From Blastocladiella britannica (lineage: Eukaryota; Blastocladiomycota; Blastocladiomycetes; Blastocladiales; Blastocladiaceae), in the NCBI GenBank assembly GCA_025349905.2, contig MU625069.1, forward strand, positions 1 through 12,508: DNA of 12,508 bases, written 5' to 3'. The notes beneath the pieces are model-generated. The model ran no database searches. It was not told where the DNA came from and was given only the letters and a program-made list of their open reading frames with translations. A program made the translations under genes and the position numbers. Shown piece after piece: positions 1-7,612 of the stretch (position 1 is the first letter of the stretch; each line of letters starts with the position of its first letter).

Positions 1-901
1 CTCCTTTTCCCAAGTTTTGATATGTGGCCAACAAGTCTCAGATGATTGCAAGTGTTGACTCTGATTTACCGTTTCCACTCACATGCGGCGAGTACGAGTA
101 CAAGCGCGATCAATTCACCGACTGTGTGATCCCTCTCGCTCTTTCTTTCCATCTCGACCTCGAGCGCGCACGCAATTATACTTCCTTCAATTCAATCACC
201 GTCGTTTTGGTGGGTACGATATTTCCCTTGATCCTTGTTGACTGACGGCGTCATATATATTGGTATTTTTTTTGACGGGCGATCACGTGTTGTATATGGT
301 ATTCTTTCCCCTTCACTTCACGTCATTTGCGAGCAACTTGACTGACGCCGCCTTGTATTTTTGATGGGTCGAGAATAAGCAGCAAGCGAGCGCGGATCAA
401 GGCCAATATCAAGCCGGAATCCGTGATCAAGGACATATGAGAGCGGTCGATGATGACGAGATGAGTGGAAGTAGCTGGAATGTAAGAAATCTATCGAAAA
501 TATTGGATCCGAGCGCTGGAGCTGGAAAGCTGGGTTGGCGGAATGACATTGGTAACCCGGCCTGGATATCCATTGGGTACCGCCGGACCAAAGAGTGGAC
601 ATGGACGGACCGTCCGGAGTATCAACGAGAAAACCGGACTGGTTTGACATTGAAAAGAAAAATGGGCATTGGAATTCCGATGCAAGGATTGGGACTCGAG
701 AATTCCATGCAAAGTAAATAGCGTTCCGATTTCCATGGCAGGCTAACTTGGAATTCCATCTTCAAAACCGGTTTTAGTGCGCAGCTGTGTTGAATTGCAA
801 AGTGTTTATGGTCCATAGTCTCACCGCCGGGACGACTATTGTCCGGCCTAGTACTTATGCTTTTTCCCTCTTGTTGCTGTTGTGTTTTCTCATTGTTCTT
901 T
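1..901. other. Spacer with no supportable gene
   Basis: AT-richer than the coding regions. Two short plus-strand ORFs exist. The first runs from an ATG at 42 to a stop at 245 (about 67 codons) and ends in a hydrophobic stretch (SITVVLVGTIFPLILVD). The second is a 94-codon ORF at 437-721. Neither resembles a family I know, and neither has convincing splice context. The right end is the 3' flank of the minus-strand proline dehydrogenase gene. Short repeats of the type GGAATTCC(A/G)TG occur around 670, 698 and 749. A CACGTG E-box lies near 284-290. I see no RNA gene or mobile element here. Confidence 0.5.
238..347 (+). repeat. Two exact 10-bp direct repeats spaced 100 bp apart
   Basis: TTGACTGACG occurs at 238-247 and again at 338-347, followed by GCG and CCG respectively. 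The first eight bases recur at about 10497 in the UBC9/methyltransferase promoter. It could be a short regulatory motif or chance. Confidence 0.4.
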
Positions 902-2768
902 TTACGCGACCACCGCCTTGGTCTCTTGCACACGGCAGACGAGCTCGTGCCACAAGAGTTGCTTGTCAAAGTTGGCTGTAACGAAAACAAAAGTGAGCCC
1001 CATCCAATAAGTGCAAAAAGATAAGAAAAACAACATACCCCCACCCAACATGCCCGAGTTCTCCTGAGCCCGGCGCAACAAGTACGGAATCACCTCTCCC
1101 ACGGGTCCGTACGGCAAGTACTTGTAGATCCGGAACCCGTTGTTGGCCAGCGCGTACCCAGTGAGATCGTGCATGCCCATCAGCTGGCCAAACATGACCC
1201 GCTCATGGGGCACGGCGGGCGCGTCCGCAGTACCAGCCATTTCGCGCACCGTGCGCACCACGGATCCACGGTTGTGTGTTGCCACCATGGCCGTGGCACC
1301 TGCCTTGACTTGACCCGCAGCTTGGGCACGGATCCGAGCGAGCATCCGGTCCACGGCCGCATCGTATGCGGCGTGCGTGTCCTGGATCGAGTCGTGGATC
1401 GGCGACGAGTAGCCCTCGCGGTCGGCCTTGGCGCGTTCCGAGACCATGTATGCTATTCAAATACATGTATAAGTTGCAGTGGCAAGCGAAAAAAAAAAAA
1501 AAATTTGAAAGGATAAACGAACCACCGCGCACAAGTTTGGCAGCGAAATGCCACCCCTCGCGTTCGCTCACCGCCAAATCGCGCTCGAGCCGCGGCAACG
1601 CGTCCTTGAGGTACTGCTGGTACGTGTTGAACACCACGGGCTTCCCACCGTTACTGCCGTTGAACTGGCGCGACATGGCCAGCGCTGCCACATCGATCGC
1701 GTCCTGGAAGTACGTTTGCTCGGCGTCCACCATGAGCCCGACCCCTCGGGTGGCCGCGTGTGCGCAAAGATCATGTAGACGCGACACCAAGTGCTCGAAC
1801 GCGTGCGCGTCGGCCGGTTCCAGACCCAGCGCCGCCAGGTGCGCCGTCGGGTCGCGTGACAGGATCGTGATCAGGCCCGCGGTAGTGGCAGTCTCGCGCT
1901 TTCCCGACGCGGCTTCGACCGCAGTGTACAGCGCCGCGGCAGCGGGGCCAGGGTACGCGGCAGTCCAAGCGGCACGCGACATGCCGTCGGGTCCGGCAGC
2001 GTCCAGGAGCCGGATGGCACGGGCAATGGCGCCCGAGACCGACCGCAGCGCCGCGGGCGGGCCGAGCGCCGTGACTTTGACTGCAATGCACGCGCCCGGG
2101 TGGTTTCCAGCGGCGTCGACGGACGCGGTGAACATGGCAGCGGCGCGGTCAGCGGCCGCATCGGCAGCAGCCAAATCGGTCTCGCTGTTACCGCTCCCGT
2201 GGCCCAAGTCGGCCTCGATCGAAATATCCAGAATTGCGCCCAGTCCCGCCCGCCGCATGGCGTCCATGGCAGCGCCCACATCCTCGACTGACTCGCCGCC
2301 GCAAAAGTGCGCAAAGAACGACTCGCGCACGATCCAGTGGGCCAGCGTACTGCCTCCCGGCACCGCTTCGGCCGCACGCAAGAGCGCTGGGGCCGCGTCC
2401 ACGAGCCATCGCCACGAGCACATTTCAAAGACCGCCAGCGACCGCACCACGGACCACGTCGACCGGTCGCGGTAAGGGAGCCGCAGGTCCGCTGTCGCGT
2501 ACAGATCGCCGGCGGGGAGCTGGGTGCGCGCTTGCGCCGCCAGAGCTGCAGGGGAAGCCGTTGCCAGGGAGTATCCTACGTAAGCTCCACCTACGGCGAC
2601 AGTGCCAACGGTGGCCAGAGTCACGGCGCGTGCAGCGCGCGCCACTACCGAGCGGCGGGGAACTGCAGCGGTGGCAGTGGTCGCGTGACGCACCGTGGTG
2701 GTGCTGAATGCCATGCGTGGTGGACGCGGGAATGCGAGGGCCGATGCAGCGAGTCGAGCAGCGGCCAT
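902..2768 (-). CDS. PRODH (PUT1-like): Proline dehydrogenase, mitochondrial (FAD-dependent)
   Basis: Oxidises L-proline to pyrroline-5-carboxylate in mitochondria, the first step of proline catabolism, passing electrons through FAD. Model: exons 2768-1523, 1452-1039 and 975-902; 577 aa. Intron 1 (1522-1453, donor GTTCGT) is phase 1 and rebuilds the family motif KLVRGAY, broken in the unspliced frame. Intron 2 (1038-976, 63 nt, donor GTATGT) joins MLGG to ANFDKQLLWHELV, matching the usual PRODH C terminus. Residues 1-70 are Ala/Arg/Ser/Thr-rich with a hydrophobic patch, as expected for a mitochondrial presequence. The TIM-barrel motifs follow: KVTALG, LMVDAEQTYFQ (about 345-355), FNTYQQYLKDA (about 380-390), KLVRGAY (411-417), ATHN, FGQLMGM, and the substrate-binding tail YGPVGEVIPYLLRRAQEN. 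The start is the first ATG of a long open exon. The gene is divergent from presenilin across 374 bp. The splice choices are inferred, but the family is unambiguous. Confidence 0.96.
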
Positions 2769-3142
2769 TTTATGAAATTTTTTTTTGTGTATAGCAATGG
2801 TCGCTGGCGGTGGAAGAGGAGGCCAGACGAGGGAGCGCCTTGGACCGGAAGAACGGGCACGTGTGTATGCGTGGGTACGGGCACCTGCGGTTTGTTGGGG
2901 ATGAATTTACGTTGAAACAGTTTTACCTGCAGGAGGATCCGAAGTCCGTTACGACCCGATAATTTCCGAATATTTTTCCCAATTTTCCCACTGGAAATAT
3001 TTTCCTCACAGGTGCCTCTTTTGAGCTCGTTCCCCATCTTCGCCTTTCGCTTTTTTTTCTATCGAGTACGACGACGGGCGATATCAAATAGCACTCGTCA
3101 CTCGGGCCGGACCCTTTTTTTCTCCATTTAAAACCCGTTGAC
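2769..3142. promoter_or_regulatory. Divergent promoter region between PRODH and presenilin
   Basis: This 374-bp spacer separates two divergent starts, so it must hold both promoters. A GGGCACGTGTG / GGGCACCTGCG pair (about 2855-2890) contains a CACGTG E-box. A near-palindrome, GGAAATATTTTCC, lies at about 2992-3004 with related A/T-rich GAATATTTTTCCC just upstream. No clear TATA box was seen. Presenilin's immediate leader is T-rich then ATTTAAAACCC. No coding potential was recognised. Assignment of either motif to either gene is inference. Confidence 0.6.
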
Positions 3143-4920
3143 ATGTCGGCTCCACCGTCCATCCCGCCACCCTGTGCTTCGTGCGGGAAGCCGGCCCTGT
3201 TTGCGTGCTCGCAGTGCGGCCCGTCCACATCGTACTGCTCGTCCGAGTGCCAGCTGCGTGACTGGCCACGGCACGGTCCTGTCTGCGGTAGTGGCAGTGT
3301 ATCGACTCCAGCTGCCACTGCTGCCGCCACAACCACCGCGCCCGCGGCCCCACCACCGCCCGTACTGCCATCTGAGACGGTGGCCCGCCTGCACGACCTC
3401 GGCTACGATGATGTGGAGGCGGCGGCCGACATGGTCTTCTACGCGCGGCAAGTGTACCGGCTGCTCGGCCCGATTCTGTCGTGCATTTTCCTGTCGATCC
3501 TGTGGTCCAAGATCAGCATGCTGTCGCCCGATTTCCGCCCGGGACCCTCGGTGCTGACCGTGTACAAGGAATCGGCCACCGATACCGCTGCCCAGCGGGC
3601 CGCCGGGTCGTTTGAGAATGCGGGACTGTTGCTGGCCCAAATCGCGGTCATGACGGTGCTCCTGGTGGTGCTCTTCAAGTACAATTGCATGCGGTTGATT
3701 TACGGCATCTTTGGGCTGGTCATGGTCTCGGTTCTCGGCCTCACTGGATACCTGTTGACGCTGTCCGTTCCTTCTTGTTATTCCTTGGCTCCTTGGCGTA
3801 CTAACTCACTCACTTACTTCAATGATATAACAGGGCCGTCATTCAAGTCTTCCGCATCATGATCGATTACGTGACGCTGACGTTTGCCCTGTACAATTTT
3901 GCCGCGGTTGGGATTGTCGCCATCTTTTGGAAGTCGCCGCGATGGGTGCAGCAAGTGTACTTGGTTCTCATGTCCTCGCTCATGGTTCGTCTCCTCCCCC
4001 CCTTTTTTTTTACAGCATATCATTTACAATCATGTATACAGGCATACGCACTCACCGGGCTCCAAGAATGGACCACCTGGATCCTGCTGGGCCTGCTGGT
4101 CCTGTGGGACCTGTTTGCGGTGCTCTCGCCATACGGCCCTCTGCGAGCGCTGCTCAACACGGTGCAGCAGCAGAACCAGAACATTGAGATGTTGGTGTAC
4201 AGCGTCGGCGCCATCGTGTGGTTCATGGCCACTCCACCGCTCCCACCATCATCTTCGGCACGCGCCCCACCACTAGCACCACCAGCTGATTTGAGTGCAG
4301 ATGGTTCGATGTTGGGAGGCCGCGGATCGTCCGAGAGCAGCATGGGTGGCGGTGGCGCCGATGACGACAAGGCCAGTCTGATTGCGCGATCGTCGGTAAC
4401 AGCGGCAGCACCGGCACTGCTGGACGATACACCTGGCCCGTCGGCCGTGTTGCCGGCGTCGAGCCTGGGTTGGTCTATGAGCAGCAGTGGTGCTGCGCGC
4501 GCCACGTCACCACCGACGCGGCCGCTCTCATCCTCGTTGCAAGCGTCTGCCACAGCGGCAGCATCAGCTAGTGGCACTGGAGGCGCTGAGGCACCCCCTG
4601 CACCGACTGGCACAGAACCAGCTCAAGACGAGGAAGAAGAAGACGACGACGACTCGGGCCTCAAGCTCGGGCTGGGCGATTTCGTGTTCTACAGCGTACT
4701 GACAGCGCGCGCGGCAGTACAGGACTGGACCACCACGCTGGCGTGCATTGTAGCCGTCACATCGGGCATGGCGGCCACCATCTTCTTGCTGGCGGTGCTT
4801 CGCAAAGCGCTCCCGGCGCTGCCTATTTCCATCACGTTTGGGATCGTGTTTTACTTTGGGACTACGTATACGCTGAGCCCCTTTATGGTCGCGGTCGGGA
4901 ACGGCCGACTTGTTTTGTAA
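3143..4920 (+). CDS. PSEN-like: Presenilin-family aspartyl protease with N-terminal MYND zinc finger
   Basis: Presenilins are polytopic intramembrane aspartyl proteases of the ER/endosome system and the catalytic subunit of gamma-secretase. Model: exons 3143-3762, 3834-3984 and 4042-4920; 549 aa (human PS1 467). Intron 1 (71 nt) has donor GTCCGT and a TACTAAC branch point at 3799-3805. Intron 2 (57 nt) has donor GTTCGT. Residues 11-48 form a perfect MYND finger: C11, C14, C22, C25, C32, C36, H44, C48. A Pro/Ala/Thr linker follows, then presenilin TM1 from about residue 100, the AQRAAGSFENA segment and the VVLFKYNC region. TM6 carries catalytic D280 in LWDLFAVL (Trp replaces the usual Tyr). 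The LVYSVGAIVWFMA endoproteolysis-like segment precedes a low-complexity acidic loop (about 323-462). TM7 has GLGD with D470, and the PALP motif is at 515-518. Finger and TM1 share one exon, so the fusion is not a splicing artefact. PALP and GLGDF favour presenilin over signal peptide peptidase. Confidence 0.95.
3799..3805 (+). other. Consensus branch point in presenilin intron 1
   Basis: TACTAAC lies 28 nt before the CAG acceptor at 3831-3833. It is an exact match to the yeast-type branch-point consensus and supports intron 3763-3833. Confidence 0.85.
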
Positions 4921-4993
4921 GAATATATCATATTTTTTTTGCAAAAAAAAACTACCCAATTTGGAGCAAGTGGACTTCCGCGCGGGATCCCTC

Positions 4994-5319
4994 TTACATA
5001 CCGAGATCACCAACGGTGCGGTCGGTCGGAGACCAGCGGCTGGTATACCGATATCCTATCCGCGTGTATCCATAATCAAAGGAGGCGATACCGAGTTGGG
5101 GACACTCTTGTGCGTACGCGCGCAATCTAGCTAAACATTGTGTCCGAGCGAACGTGATAGGTTTTCATTTTGGTCGAACGTAAGTGTGCAAAATAAAAAG
5201 ATATCGATTTAGCGGAACCGGGCGCACGTACTTATGGTGGTCCCGATCTCGCAGCGTGGACCTTGTATTGTAATGGAGAACTTGGACACGGCCGGCTTGC
5301 TCGTACTTTTGTCGTCCAT
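4994..5319 (-). pseudogene. SUMO pseudogene (unit E, distal end of the array)
   Basis: Exon 1 is well kept: ATG at 5319, SKPAVSKFSITIQGPRCEI, then a GTACGT donor at 5231 in phase 1, the same place and phase as in the intact SUMO gene. The exon-2 remnant (5159-4994) aligns as YHVRSDTMFS, then an in-frame TAG where SUMO has Arg, a 2-nt deletion, YAQ, and finally SPTDRTVGDLGM followed by TAA. The last part matches the SUMO signature [11 protein letters not shown]. No acceptor AG is left at the expected position. The di-glycine region is absent. Recognition rests on my manual alignment with the neighbouring SUMO gene. It is most likely a dead copy, although exon 1 alone is still open and could belong to a longer transcript. 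Confidence 0.7.
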
Positions 5320-5329
5320 TTCTTGTCGA

Positions 5330-6155
5330 TCAATCGATTTTATTGGACAAAAAAATGTGCAGCAATAAACGAGGGTATTGAGCGGTCGGGAATGCTTGTT
5401 GGATAAATGAGCCGCGTGCAAATGTATACCAGTGGGGTCTTTGGTTCCAAGGGCATGAGCCTCCACTTTGAGGGTGAGGTTGGTTGTGGCCAATTCCTTG
5501 GCACATTCGTCCGAGGTTGGACCTCCAAGCCTGAGGCAAATATCCACGTAGTCCCCATCACCTATGCCAAGTTCCGCAAGGGTGCGATCAGACGAGGCCT
5601 TGACGCTTTGCCCATCAAAAATAAATCGCGTTCCACCAATGTGGCCAAACTGCTGCAAATACGCAGACGCGACCTGATTGAATTTGGTATTTGTTTGGAG
5701 ATGGTACACTGTTGAAGATTTTAGGGTGAATCCAGATCCAACAGAACAAGACGCACCAGCTGTGGGAAACCATTTTGTCAACATCTCCACGTACTTTTAT
5801 GGTGAGTTTGGTCGCGACCACACGCTCTACCAGATAACATCGACCAGACGACATGACCGGATCCTTATACACTGTGTCAGTATCCTGTATGCCAAGTTCA
5901 GCAATGGTGCGATTTGAAGTGGCCTCGATTTGACTGCCACCAAAAGAGTATCGCCAATCACCATTGCACCTATCGTTGAAGGCCTTGGCGATCCGGCTAA
6001 ACTTTATTGCTGGCATTACGCGAAATTCTGTGGCCGGTTTAGTGTCATTGGAGCATGGACCAGATTTTATTTCGTTCCAGGACGACCAATGGGCTCGTAC
6101 CAATTTTGTGTACAGATAGGCTGCTACCCACAACACAAAGAAGCTGATTCCGCAT
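5330..6155 (-). CDS. Tandem SUMO-like domain gene (units B, C and D), model uncertain
   Basis: Three SUMO-derived units follow each other. Unit B: ATG at 6155, exon 6155-6101, intron 6100-6028 (73 nt, GTACGA...CACAG, phase 1 exactly as in SUMO), then [28 protein letters not shown] and NRTIAELGI; no di-glycine. Unit C: LTIKV, then VYHLQTNTKF, RFIFDGQSV, DRTLAELGIGDGDYVDI and a Gly-Gly in LRLGG. Unit D: LTLKVEAHALGTKDPT, a GTATAC donor at 5429 in the same phase, then a short degenerate second half ending at TGA 5332-5330. B and C are in different frames. C's ancestral donor (AATG/GTTTCC at 5770) seems to have lost one base, so a B-C fusion needs an alternative intron such as 5742-5709 (34 nt). 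An ORF also stays open from 5790 to 5209 through C, D and E exon 1. It could be one multi-SUMO protein, two small genes or a decaying locus. Homology is firm; the gene model is not. Confidence 0.45.
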
Positions 6156-6182
6156 GGGTCGTGGTGTCCGTCGCCATTTATT

Positions 6183-6516
6183 TTATATAAGATACGGCTC
6201 CACTCTGTCGCCGTCCTCAAGGCCAAGTTCTACAATGGTTTTCTCGGATGTTGGGCTGATTCACTAGCCATCATAAGTGAATCGCCATTCCTCTTGAAAG
6301 ATGGAGTCAGACTCTTTTTTTTTTTTTTTGCGCATAAGCGGCCGCAATATGCTTGAATTTGATTGTTGGGCGAACATGGAACTCGGGTGAAGTTGGAATA
6401 AGCGAGACTGCCTTTCGATGCAGATAATTGAGAGGACCCGGACCAATGGTGCGTTCATAGTCACCATACCAACCCATTCTGATGCATATGCGGGCTGGGT
6501 CGCGGTCCGTCGTCAT
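6183..6516 (-). pseudogene. SUMO pseudogene (unit A)
   Basis: This is the first copy downstream of the intact SUMO gene. Exon-1-like part from ATG 6516: TDRDPARICIRM, then ERTIG/GTCCGG at the ancestral donor. The acceptor is lost: CCCG stands where SUMO has CCAG. The 60-nt former intron can be read through in frame. Exon-2-like part: EFHVRPTIKFKHIAAAYAQ, then a run of 15 A on this strand that breaks the frame, EEWRFTYDG, two consecutive stops (TAG TGA) where SUMO has Glu-Thr, and SPTSEKTIVELGLEDGDRV. It ends YLI-stop with no di-glycine. The lesions (lost acceptor, frameshift, double stop, missing Gly-Gly) make a functional modifier very unlikely. Confidence 0.78.
6315..6329 (+). repeat. T15 homopolymer (A15 in the SUMO pseudogene sense strand)
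   Basis: Fifteen T on the plus strand inside pseudogene A, at the point where SUMO reads YAQKRD. The run separates two frames that are both SUMO-like, so expansion by replication slippage is the simplest cause of the frameshift. A sequencing error in homopolymer length cannot be excluded. Confidence 0.85.
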
Positions 6517-6593
6517 TGTATAGGTTTCGAGGTTGCGCACCAATTCATTGGCAAAGAGAAATTACCATGCATGCAACGAGTGATATGAAAAGC

Positions 6594-6599
6594 TTTATT
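6594..6599 (-). terminator. Candidate polyadenylation signal overlapping the SUMO stop codon
   Basis: AATAAA on the minus strand overlaps the end of the reading frame, which reads TTC GAA TAA AGC. The stop codon TAA is inside the hexamer. A role as poly(A) signal is inference; the following minus-strand bases GCTTTTCATATC give no second obvious signal. Confidence 0.45.
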
Positions 6600-6803
6600 C
6601 GAAATGGGAGCCACCAATTTGACCCAGGTTCATGTCCACAAAGTCGCCGTCCTCGATACCCAGCTCGGCGATCGTCTGCTCGGATGTGTTCTTGATAGTC
6701 TCGCCGTCGAAAACGAATCGGCAGTTGTCGAGGTTCATGTCGCGCTTTTGTGCGTAAGCCTTGGCGATGCGGCTAAATTTCGCAGAGCTCTTGACCCTGA
6801 ATT

Positions 6804-6839
<36 letters not shown>

Positions 6840-7013
6840 GCGGCGGACGCGTTAAGCGTTAGTGTTGTTATTATAGTGGACCCATATTTTGAGAAGTCGC
6901 AGGCACTCGGAATTAAACGAAAAATTGAGCGTACCAATAACCGACTCGCTCGAACCACCGTCGCGCACCTTGATGGTGACCTGGGCAACGTCGGGCTTGT
7001 TTTCTTCAGTCAT
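6595..7013 (-). CDS. SMT3/SUMO: SUMO (small ubiquitin-like modifier) precursor
   Basis: Covalent protein modifier attached to lysines via E1 (Aos1/Uba2) and the E2 UBC9, acting mainly in the nucleus. Model: exon 1 7013-6935, intron 6934-6804 (131 nt, donor GTACGC, acceptor CCAG), exon 2 6803-6595; 95 aa, normal for the family. The beta-grasp fold reads [57 protein letters not shown]. It ends QIGG with Gly90-Gly91, then a four-residue tail SHFE that a ULP/SENP protease must remove. QIGG replaces the usual QTGG. The N-terminal extension is very short (about 10 aa) and has no psi-K-x-E site. The intron is unusually long for this window and ends in a trinucleotide repeat next to the acceptor. The gene is divergent from VAMP across 108 bp. 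It is the only intact member of the local SUMO array, and UBC9 lies 2.5 kb away. Confidence 0.93.
6808..6846 (+). repeat. (CAG)10(CGG)3 trinucleotide repeat at the SUMO 3' splice site
   Basis: Ten CAG units (6808-6837) followed by three CGG (6838-6846). On the transcribed minus strand this reads (CCG)3(CTG)10 and ends two bases before the acceptor AG at 6805-6804. It thus fills the place of the polypyrimidine tract. A CACTAAC branch-point candidate lies beyond it (about 6864-6858), some 55 nt from the acceptor. Confidence 0.95.
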
Positions 7014-7121
7014 TTTGTAAATTATTTTGTGTGTGTGTTTTCCACAAATGAAGTCGAGCTTCCTCTCTTCTCTTTCGAACCGCTTAAACCTCAAAAACCA
7101 AAAACCAAAAATAACAGAAAA
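7014..7121. promoter_or_regulatory. Compact divergent promoter between SUMO and VAMP
   Basis: Only 108 bp separate the two start codons, so both 5' leaders and core promoters must fit here. It holds a T/G-rich stretch near the SUMO side (TTTTGTGTGTGTG), a CT-rich stretch (CTTCCTCTCTTCTCTTTCG) and an A-rich leader (CAAAAACCAAAAACC) directly before the VAMP ATG. No canonical TATA box was seen. Confidence 0.65.
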
Positions 7122-7612
7122 ATGTCTTCAGTCCCATTCCAGAACTCGCCCGCCAACTCGCCCATGGGCGCGTCGGGCCAGCCATCCAAGACGTCGGCCA
7201 TCCAGCAGCAGGTGGGCGAGGTGATGGGTATCATGCAAAACAACATTGAGCGGGTCATGGAGCGTGGCGAGCGCCTGGACACGCTGCAGGACAAGTCGGA
7301 GGACCTCTCGCAGTCGGCGGGGGCATTCCGGCGTGGGGCCACCAAGGTTCGGCGCCAGATGGTACTTGTTAATCTTTATACGTGTGGCGGAAGTACCTTT
7401 ACTTAACGGAAACACGTACTGGTACTGGCAGTGGTGGCAAAACATGAAGCTCAAGATTATCATTGCCCTGGTGGTGTGTGCCATTCTGCTGGCGGTTATT
7501 CGTACGTCCTCCATTTTTTTTCTTGTGTTGTTTGAAGTATTATATTGACCAAATGAAATAATATGCAGTGCCCCTCGTCACGTCCAAGGGCGACAGTGCC
7601 AGCAAGCCGTGA
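7122..7612 (+). CDS. VAMP/SNC-like: R-SNARE, synaptobrevin/VAMP (Snc1/2 type)
   Basis: Vesicle-membrane SNARE that pairs with target-membrane SNAREs to drive fusion, probably in post-Golgi or endosomal transport. Model: exons 7122-7361, 7432-7501 and 7569-7612; introns 70 nt (GTACTT...GGCAG) and 67 nt (GTACGT...TGCAG); 117 aa, normal for VAMPs. There is a short Pro/Ser-rich N terminus (1-27), then the SNARE motif, about 31-80 ([20 protein letters not shown]...). It carries zero-layer Arg48. Splicing joins RRQM to WWQNMKLK, the juxtamembrane Trp pair typical of VAMPs, and then a single C-terminal membrane anchor ([19 protein letters not shown]). A short luminal tail, [10 protein letters not shown], ends at TGA 7610-7612. 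There is no longin domain. The stop sits inside a strong donor-like GTGAGT (7609-7614), which allows an alternative C terminus. Confidence 0.95.

Noticed and set aside
660..760. GGAATTCC-type repeats as a transposon end or satellite
   Set aside because: Only three short imperfect matches with irregular spacing.
976..1038. Stop-free introns of length 3n (also 3985-4041 and 10764-10823) as evidence for intron-retention isoforms
   Set aside because: Three of 18 introns is about what chance gives for short introns, and each interrupts a conserved family motif or junction.
1366..2475. 369-codon plus-strand open frame opposite proline dehydrogenase
   Set aside because: Antisense shadow: Ala/Ser/Arg-rich, no domain, and the other strand encodes complete PRODH motifs.
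3143..3300. MYND finger as a separate small gene upstream of presenilin
   Set aside because: The frame is continuous with no stop and no plausible splice or start between finger and TM1 in the 620-nt exon.
4020..4613. 197-codon minus-strand frame opposite the presenilin loop
   Set aside because: Mirror of the low-complexity presenilin loop; no independent support.
3143..4920. Signal peptide peptidase instead of presenilin
   Set aside because: Order and wording of motifs (AQRAAGSFENA, LVYSVGAIVWFMA, GLGDFVFYS, PALPISITFGIVFYF) match presenilin; the SPP-type QPALLY signature is absent.
6264..6543. Expressed small lysine-rich protein from the poly-A tract
   Set aside because: Both overlapping frames are parts of one broken SUMO copy joined by a homopolymer; better explained as a pseudogene.
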